This document shows positions 12,632 to 16,515 of a stretch of 16,515 nt of DNA, one piece after another; position 1 is the stretch's first letter; each line of letters opens with the position of its first letter. The DNA lies in NCBI GenBank assembly GCA_024695315.1, contig JAILIJ010000181.1:1-16515 (forward strand). Reading direction: 5' to 3'. Under the pieces are notes generated by a model. It was given only the letters and a program-made list of their open reading frames with translations. It was not told the origin of the DNA and did no database searches. The translations under genes were made by a program, and so were the position numbers. The DNA comes from Bacteroidaceae bacterium (GTDB lineage: Bacteria > Bacteroidota > Bacteroidia > Bacteroidales > Bacteroidaceae).

Positions 12632-15346
12632 ATGGAATTAGCCAGTAAATACAATCCTTCAGATGTGGAAGGTAAGTGGTACCAGTATTGGATGGACCAC
12701 AAACTCTTTGCAAGTAAGCCAGATGGACGTGAACCATATACTATTGTAATCCCACCACCAAATGTAACTGGTGTGCTTCACATGGGTCACATGCTCAACA
12801 ATACTATTCAGGATATCCTTATTCGTAAGGCTCGTATCGACGGTAAGAATGCTTGTTGGGTACCAGGAACTGACCATGCTTCTATTGCAACTGAGGCTAA
12901 GGTGGTGAACCGCCTTGCTGAACAGGGCATCAAGAAGCGTGACCTTACTCGTGAAGAGTTCCTTAAGCATGCTTGGGATTGGACTGACGAGCACGGAGGC
13001 ATCATCCTCAAGCAGCTCCGTCGCCTTGGTGCATCATGTGACTGGGACCGTACTGCCTTCACTATGGATGAGAAGCGTAGCGAGTCAGTTCTCAAGGTAT
13101 TCGTTGACCTTTATGAGAAGGGACTCATCTATCGTGGTCTACGTATGGTAAACTGGGATCCAAAGGCTCAGACTGTTCTATCAACAGAGGAGGTTATCTA
13201 TCGTGACGAGAAGTCTAAGCTCTATAACCTTAGATATTATGTCGCAGATGCTGATACAAATCCTATTAAGCCAACTGGTGAAGAGGGAGAAGTAATCCAT
13301 CAGGATGCTGACGGCAAGTATTATGCTGTTGTTGCTACTACTCGTCCTGAGACTATCATGGGTGATACGGCTATGTGTATCAATCCTAAGGACGTTAAGA
13401 ACCAGTGGCTCCGTGGTCATAAGGTTATCGTGCCTCTCGTAGGTCGTGTAATTCCTGTTATTGAGGACCGCTATGTAGATATCGAATTTGGTACAGGATG
13501 TCTTAAGGTTACTCCTGCCCATGATGTAAATGACTATGCTCTCGGTAAGACTCATAATCTTGAAACTATAGATATCTTCAATCCAGACGGAACAATTTCT
13601 GAGGCAGCTGGCATGTATGTAGGACAGGACCGTATGGATGTCCGTAAACAGATTGCTATTGACCTTCAGAATGCTGGTCTCATGGAGAAGATTGAGGACT
13701 ATGAGAACAAGGTAGGATATTCTGAGCGTAATCAGGATACTGCCGTTGAGCCTCGTCTCTGTAAGCAGTGGTTCCTCTCTATGAAGCATTTTGCAGACAT
13801 CGCTCTTCCACCAGTACTTGAGGGTAAAATTAAGTTCTACCCAACTAAGTACGTGACAACATATCGCAACTGGCTTGAGAATATTCAGGACTGGTGTATC
13901 TCACGTCAGCTTTGGTGGGGACATCGCATCCCAGCATACTTCGTGAATGATGGAAGTGTACAGGATGACGAAAACGAGAAGTTTGTCGTTGCCCTCACAC
14001 CTGAGGATGCCCTTGCTAAGGCAAAGGCTAAGTATGGCGACAACATCACGGCTGACATGCTCGTTCGTGATGAGGATGCCCTCGATACTTGGTTCTCTTC
14101 ATGGCTCTGGCCTATATCTCTCTTTGACGGAATAAACAATCCGGGCAACGAGGAGATTAAGTACTACTACCCAACAGCAGACCTCGTAACAGGTCCGGAT
14201 ATCATCTTCTTCTGGGTGGCACGTATGATTATGGCAGGTGAGGAGTACATGAAGGATGTTCCTTTCCGCAACGTATATTTCACAGGTATTGTTCGTGACA
14301 ACCTCGGTCGTAAGATGAGTAAGTCACTCGGTAACTCTCCTGACCCAATAGGCCTTATCGAGAAGTATGGTGCAGATGGAGTACGTATGGGTATGCTCCT
14401 TTCAGCTCCAGCAGGTAATGATATTCTCTTTGACGAGAGCCTTTGTCAGCAGGGTGCAGCATTCTGTAACAAGATCTGGAATGCCTTCCGTCTTGTGTCA
14501 GGATGGGAAAAAGCTGACATAGCTCAGCCAGAGGCAAGCAAGAAGGCTATCGAGTGGATGGATGCTAAGTTGCGTGCAACCGTAGTAGAGATTAACGACC
14601 TATACAGCAAGTATCGTCTCAACGAGGCACTCATGACAATCTTCAAGCTCTTCACAGACGAGTTCTCTGGATGGTATCTTGAGATGATTAAGCCAGCATA
14701 TCAGGCTCCTATTGATGCTGCCACTCTGAATAGCACTTTGAAGTTCTTTGAGCAGCTCATGAAGATTATCCACCCATTCATGCCATTCATCACAGAGGAA
14801 CTCTACCAGCACATTGCAGAGCGTAAGGATGGAGAGTCTATTATGGTTGACCCTCTCAAGATTGATGCTCCAACTGAGGCTGATGCAAAGATTATTGCAG
14901 ACGTAGAGTTGATGAAACAGATTGTGGCAGGCGTACGTGCCGTTCGCAATCAGAAGAACATCGCTCCAAAGGAGGCTCTCACGCTTCAGATTATTGGAGA
15001 GAACCCTGTTCCTGCTCTTGCAGACGTGACAAAGAAGATGGCTAATCTTTCAAGCATCGATATTGTTTCTGCAAAGGACGATACAGCTTCTGCATTCCTC
15101 GTAGGTACAACAGAGTTTGCCGTACCACTTGGCGACCTTGTTGATGCTGAGGCTGAAATTGCCAAGATGGAGGCAGAGGTAAAGCGTCTTCAGGGCTTCC
15201 TCGTAGGAGTACAGAAGAAGCTTTCAAATGAGCGTTTCGTATCAAGTGCTCCTGCACAGGTCGTAGAGCTTGAACGTAAGAAGCAGTCAGATGCTGAGAC
15301 AAAGATTGCTGCCCTCACAGAGAGCATCGCAAAATTGAAGAAGTAA
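12632..15346 (+). CDS. valS: Valyl-tRNA synthetase
   Basis: This cytoplasmic class I synthetase charges tRNA-Val and hydrolyses misacylated Thr-tRNA. In 904 residues the HIGH motif is HMGH (50-53) within PPPNVTGVLHMGHMLNN. The CP1 editing domain shows TTRPETIMGDTA (about 236-247). A second catalytic half has DTWFSSWLWP, and KMSKS is at 561-565. An anticodon-binding helical domain follows, and a C-terminal coiled coil (about 840-904, rich in Ala/Glu/Lys) is typical of bacterial ValRS and contacts tRNA. Codon use is strongly biased, as expected for a highly expressed gene. The start is ATG 12632, supported by the conserved N-terminus (SKYNPSDVEGKWYQYW). It is monocistronic, with a promoter 30 bp upstream and a strong terminator just after the stop. 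Confidence 0.98.
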   Translation: MELASKYNPSDVEGKWYQYWMDHKLFASKPDGREPYTIVIPPPNVTGVLHMGHMLNNTIQDILIRKARIDGKNACWVPGTDHASIATEAKVVNRLAEQGIKKRDLTREEFLKHAWDWTDEHGGIILKQLRRLGASCDWDRTAFTMDEKRSESVLKVFVDLYEKGLIYRGLRMVNWDPKAQTVLSTEEVIYRDEKSKLYNLRYYVADADTNPIKPTGEEGEVIHQDADGKYYAVVATTRPETIMGDTAMCINPKDVKNQWLRGHKVIVPLVGRVIPVIEDRYVDIEFGTGCLKVTPAHDVNDYALGKTHNLETIDIFNPDGTISEAAGMYVGQDRMDVRKQIAIDLQNAGLMEKIEDYENKVGYSERNQDTAVEPRLCKQWFLSMKHFADIALPPVLEGKIKFYPTKYVTTYRNWLENIQDWCISRQLWWGHRIPAYFVNDGSVQDDENEKFVVALTPEDALAKAKAKYGDNITADMLVRDEDALDTWFSSWLWPISLFDGINNPGNEEIKYYYPTADLVTGPDIIFFWVARMIMAGEEYMKDVPFRNVYFTGIVRDNLGRKMSKSLGNSPDPIGLIEKYGADGVRMGMLLSAPAGNDILFDESLCQQGAAFCNKIWNAFRLVSGWEKADIAQPEASKKAIEWMDAKLRATVVEINDLYSKYRLNEALMTIFKLFTDEFSGWYLEMIKPAYQAPIDAATLNSTLKFFEQLMKIIHPFMPFITEELYQHIAERKDGESIMVDPLKIDAPTEADAKIIADVELMKQIVAGVRAVRNQKNIAPKEALTLQIIGENPVPALADVTKKMANLSSIDIVSAKDDTASAFLVGTTEFAVPLGDLVDAEAEIAKMEAEVKRLQGFLVGVQKKLSNERFVSSAPAQVVELERKKQSDAETKIAALTESIAKLKK

Positions 15347-15368
15347 TAACGTATTGCATGATAAAGAA

Positions 15369-15405
15369 AAATGGCGAGTGTCGGATGATGCTTGCCATTT
15401 TTTTT
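15369..15405 (+). terminator. valS terminator
   Basis: AAATGGCGAG (15369-15378) pairs with CTTGCCATTT (15391-15400), 10 bp with one G-U, around a 12-nt loop; eight Ts (15398-15405) follow. It begins 22 bp after the valS stop. Confidence 0.88.
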
Positions 15406-15472
15406 GTTCGTGGTTATAATGTAATCCCGTTTTAGAAATAGCATGTGCTTTTATAGGGAAGATATGCGTCGG

Positions 15473-15658
15473 GCGTTCCAGTTCCAGTTGTTCCAGTTAT
15501 TTTTAAAGGGTATGTTTTTTTGCAAAACTCTTTTTTTTTGTACAGTATATCTATATATAACTATATTATTATTAATAATATATATAATAATATAATATAA
15601 ACAAAAAGAGAAAATGTACTATCAAAAAAAATAACTGGAACAACTGGAACTGGAACGC
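15473..15658. repeat. 186-bp element with perfect 32-bp inverted arms
   Basis: The left arm 15473-15504 and right arm 15627-15658 are exact reverse complements. Each arm contains three GTTCCA units (GTTCCAGTTCCAGTTGTTCC on the left). The 122-bp interior is almost pure AT and itself nested-palindromic: CTC-T9-GT (15528-15541) can pair with ACAAAAAGAG (15601-15610), and TATTATTAATAATA (15567-15580) is a perfect palindrome near the centre. There is no coding capacity. It could be a MITE-like element, a cruciform-forming site or a long RNA hairpin. Confidence 0.9.
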
Positions 15659-15967
15659 TTTTGTATGCAGTCCTTCTCTATTCGGCAGATTGTCAATATT
15701 GTATAAAATGCGTTAAGATAGTATGCTTCTGTGTCTCTGTTCCTGTTAGGGTAAATTGCTGCTAAAATTAGGTTTCAACACCCACTTTTTGACTCTCATA
15801 AGTCTCATATTAGTCGCTAACAGGTCAGTACTTAGTCACTAATTTGATCCTTAAATTTTGTAATGTCTTTCTAATATCAAAGCATTTCAATGGATATAGT
15901 ACATGTTTGATGGAAAATCCAAAACGATTACGCCAATTATAAGGCAGTAGAAAGATAACTCTTTTCC

Positions 15968-16024
15968 CTTACCATTCTCTTATGTCTCTCTACGAAATTG
16001 TAGAGGAATGTAGAGAAAGGTAAG
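15968..16024. repeat. 57-nt nested hairpin
   Basis: Three helices are stacked in register: CTTACC (15968-15973) with GGTAAG (16019-16024), TTCTCT (15975-15980) with AGAGAA (16012-16017), and CTCTAC (15988-15993) with GTAGAG (16000-16005) around a 6-nt loop. Only an A-A mismatch and one internal loop interrupt them. A T-run (TTTTTT at 16040-16045) lies 15 bp further on, too far for a normal terminator. Confidence 0.7.
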
Positions 16025-16051
16025 AGATTCTTAATTGTCTTTTTTGAAGTT

Positions 16052-16083
16052 TCTGGTCAGAGAAAAATATTTCTCTGACCAGA
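16052..16083. repeat. Palindrome with 14-bp arms
   Basis: TCTGGTCAGAGAAA (16052-16065) and TTTCTCTGACCAGA (16070-16083) are perfect complements around a 4-nt centre (AATA). No T-run follows. It could be an operator or a dispersed repeat; it has no resemblance to the AAATTTGAAGT palindrome family. Confidence 0.8.
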
Positions 16084-16213
16084 GAAATGAAATTTGCATG
16101 TTGAAACAGGGAAGAGTGAGGCATGTGATGCTTCGAATTTACGTTTTACCTTTTTGACTCTATAAAAATGAATGCATATAGTGCAAGTGTAAGAATATTA
16201 GTATGTTAAGACG

Positions 16214-16256
16214 AGTTTATGCAAATTTGAAGTGGTACTTCAAATTTGCATAAACT
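16214..16256. repeat. Interrupted palindrome, copy 3
   Basis: Perfect 20-nt arms AGTTTATGCAAATTTGAAGT and ACTTCAAATTTGCATAAACT flank GGT. The inner 37 nt (16217-16253) align without gaps to copies 1 and 2 near 11 kb. It lies 41 bp beyond the stop codon of the partial leftward gene and has no T-run. Confidence 0.9.
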
Positions 16257-16296
16257 GATGTTAATATATTCGTTTTCAATTGTTTGCGGCTATGCA

Positions 16297-16515
16297 TTAA
16301 ATAAGTTCGAGGGCTATGTGCTGGTAGTCGTGGAGGACGGTTGTGAGGAAGTCGTATGACGATTTTTTGCTTGGCTTTTCAATGTTCAGCAATTTGCATA
16401 CTTTTCCTGTTAATATGTCCATCTGCTTTATAGCTTCAATGTTCTTTGTGTTTGTTAATGGCTTGTTTGGATTGTAGGTGGATAGGAGTCTTCGGATGAG
16501 TTCTGCCTGACCGAA
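16297..16515 (-). CDS. Unrecognised protein, C-terminal 72 residues (5' end outside window)
   Basis: A frame open from the right edge to TAA at 16299-16297 encodes 72 residues beginning FGQAELIRRLLSTYNPNKPL and ending LHDYQHIALELI. I do not recognise the family. The sequence is hydrophilic and probably helical, has one cysteine, and shows no membrane segment or obvious catalytic motif in the visible part. Third positions favour C and A (CTC, ATC, ACC, TAC), different from the T-rich third positions of the ATPase gene, which suggests real coding rather than chance. The palindrome at 16214-16256 lies just downstream. Reality as a gene is likely but unproven because only the end is visible. Confidence 0.55.
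   Translation of the reverse strand, partial: FGQAELIRRLLSTYNPNKPLTNTKNIEAIKQMDILTGKVCKLLNIEKPSKKSSYDFLTTVLHDYQHIALELI

Larger units (their letters stand above)
15406..16296. other. Gene-free region dense in inverted repeats
   Basis: Between the valS terminator and the stop of the partial gene there is no protein gene or tRNA that I can support and no full promoter match. Besides the four separately listed inverted repeats, it holds an 11-bp direct repeat (15810-15820 and 15832-15842, one mismatch, 22 bp apart) and a 12-bp direct repeat CTTTTTGACTCT (15785-15796 and 16150-16161). A short inverted pair GTTTCAAC (15772-15779) / GTTGAAAC (16100-16107) also spans much of the region. The stretches 15660-15770 and 15845-15965 show nothing clear. 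Confidence 0.6.

Noticed and set aside
13181..13789. 202-codon minus-strand frame
   Set aside because: Lies antisense within the strongly codon-biased valS gene; no family features or regulatory signals.
15473..16256. CRISPR array
   Set aside because: The repeats here are inverted, different from one another and without regular spacers; no cas genes are present.

Overview
The window looks like chromosomal DNA from a Bacteroidetes bacterium, most likely a Prevotella-type genome. The evidence is of three kinds. The promoters match the Bacteroidetes form (TAnnTTTG at -7, a TTTG-like box about 19-21 bp upstream), and Shine-Dalgarno sites are not evident. The gene order lptD-like, ruvX, def, TPR protein, thrS, infC, rpmI, rplT is one I associate with this phylum. 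The protein sequences also resemble that group (for example IF3 with a charged C-terminal tail). The genus is inference; no search was run.

Layout. Positions 196-10037 form a leftward block. An HD-domain phosphohydrolase comes first in the direction of transcription. Next is an lptD-ruvX-def-TPR operon with its own promoter (about 9385), ending at an intrinsic terminator that overlaps the TPR stop codon. Then comes the translation block thrS-infC-rpmI-rplT, with a promoter before thrS, a probable second promoter inside the end of thrS for infC, hairpins in three of its leaders or gaps, and a final terminator near position 140. This block supplies outer-membrane LPS export, a Holliday-junction resolvase-like protein, N-terminal deformylation, threonyl-tRNA synthesis, initiation factor 3 and two 50S proteins.

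Positions 10038-11144 hold no clear gene. They do contain one of the best promoter matches in the window, firing rightward into a hairpin-rich stretch with no annotated product, and two copies of an interrupted palindrome. Rightward genes follow: an AAA_14/DUF4143 ATPase (11145-12374) with its own promoter and strong terminator, and valS (12632-15346), also with its own promoter and terminator.

Positions 15406-16296 again lack genes but are crowded with inverted repeats: a 186-bp element with perfect 32-bp arms, a 57-nt nested hairpin, a 14-bp-arm palindrome, and a third, nearly perfect copy of the palindrome found upstream of the ATPase gene. The window ends inside an unrecognised leftward gene (16297-16515, C-terminal 72 residues only).

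The conserved genes are ordinary. The items most worth a second look are the three-copy palindrome family, the 32-bp inverted-repeat element, and the promoter-driven transcript candidate at 10420-10640.
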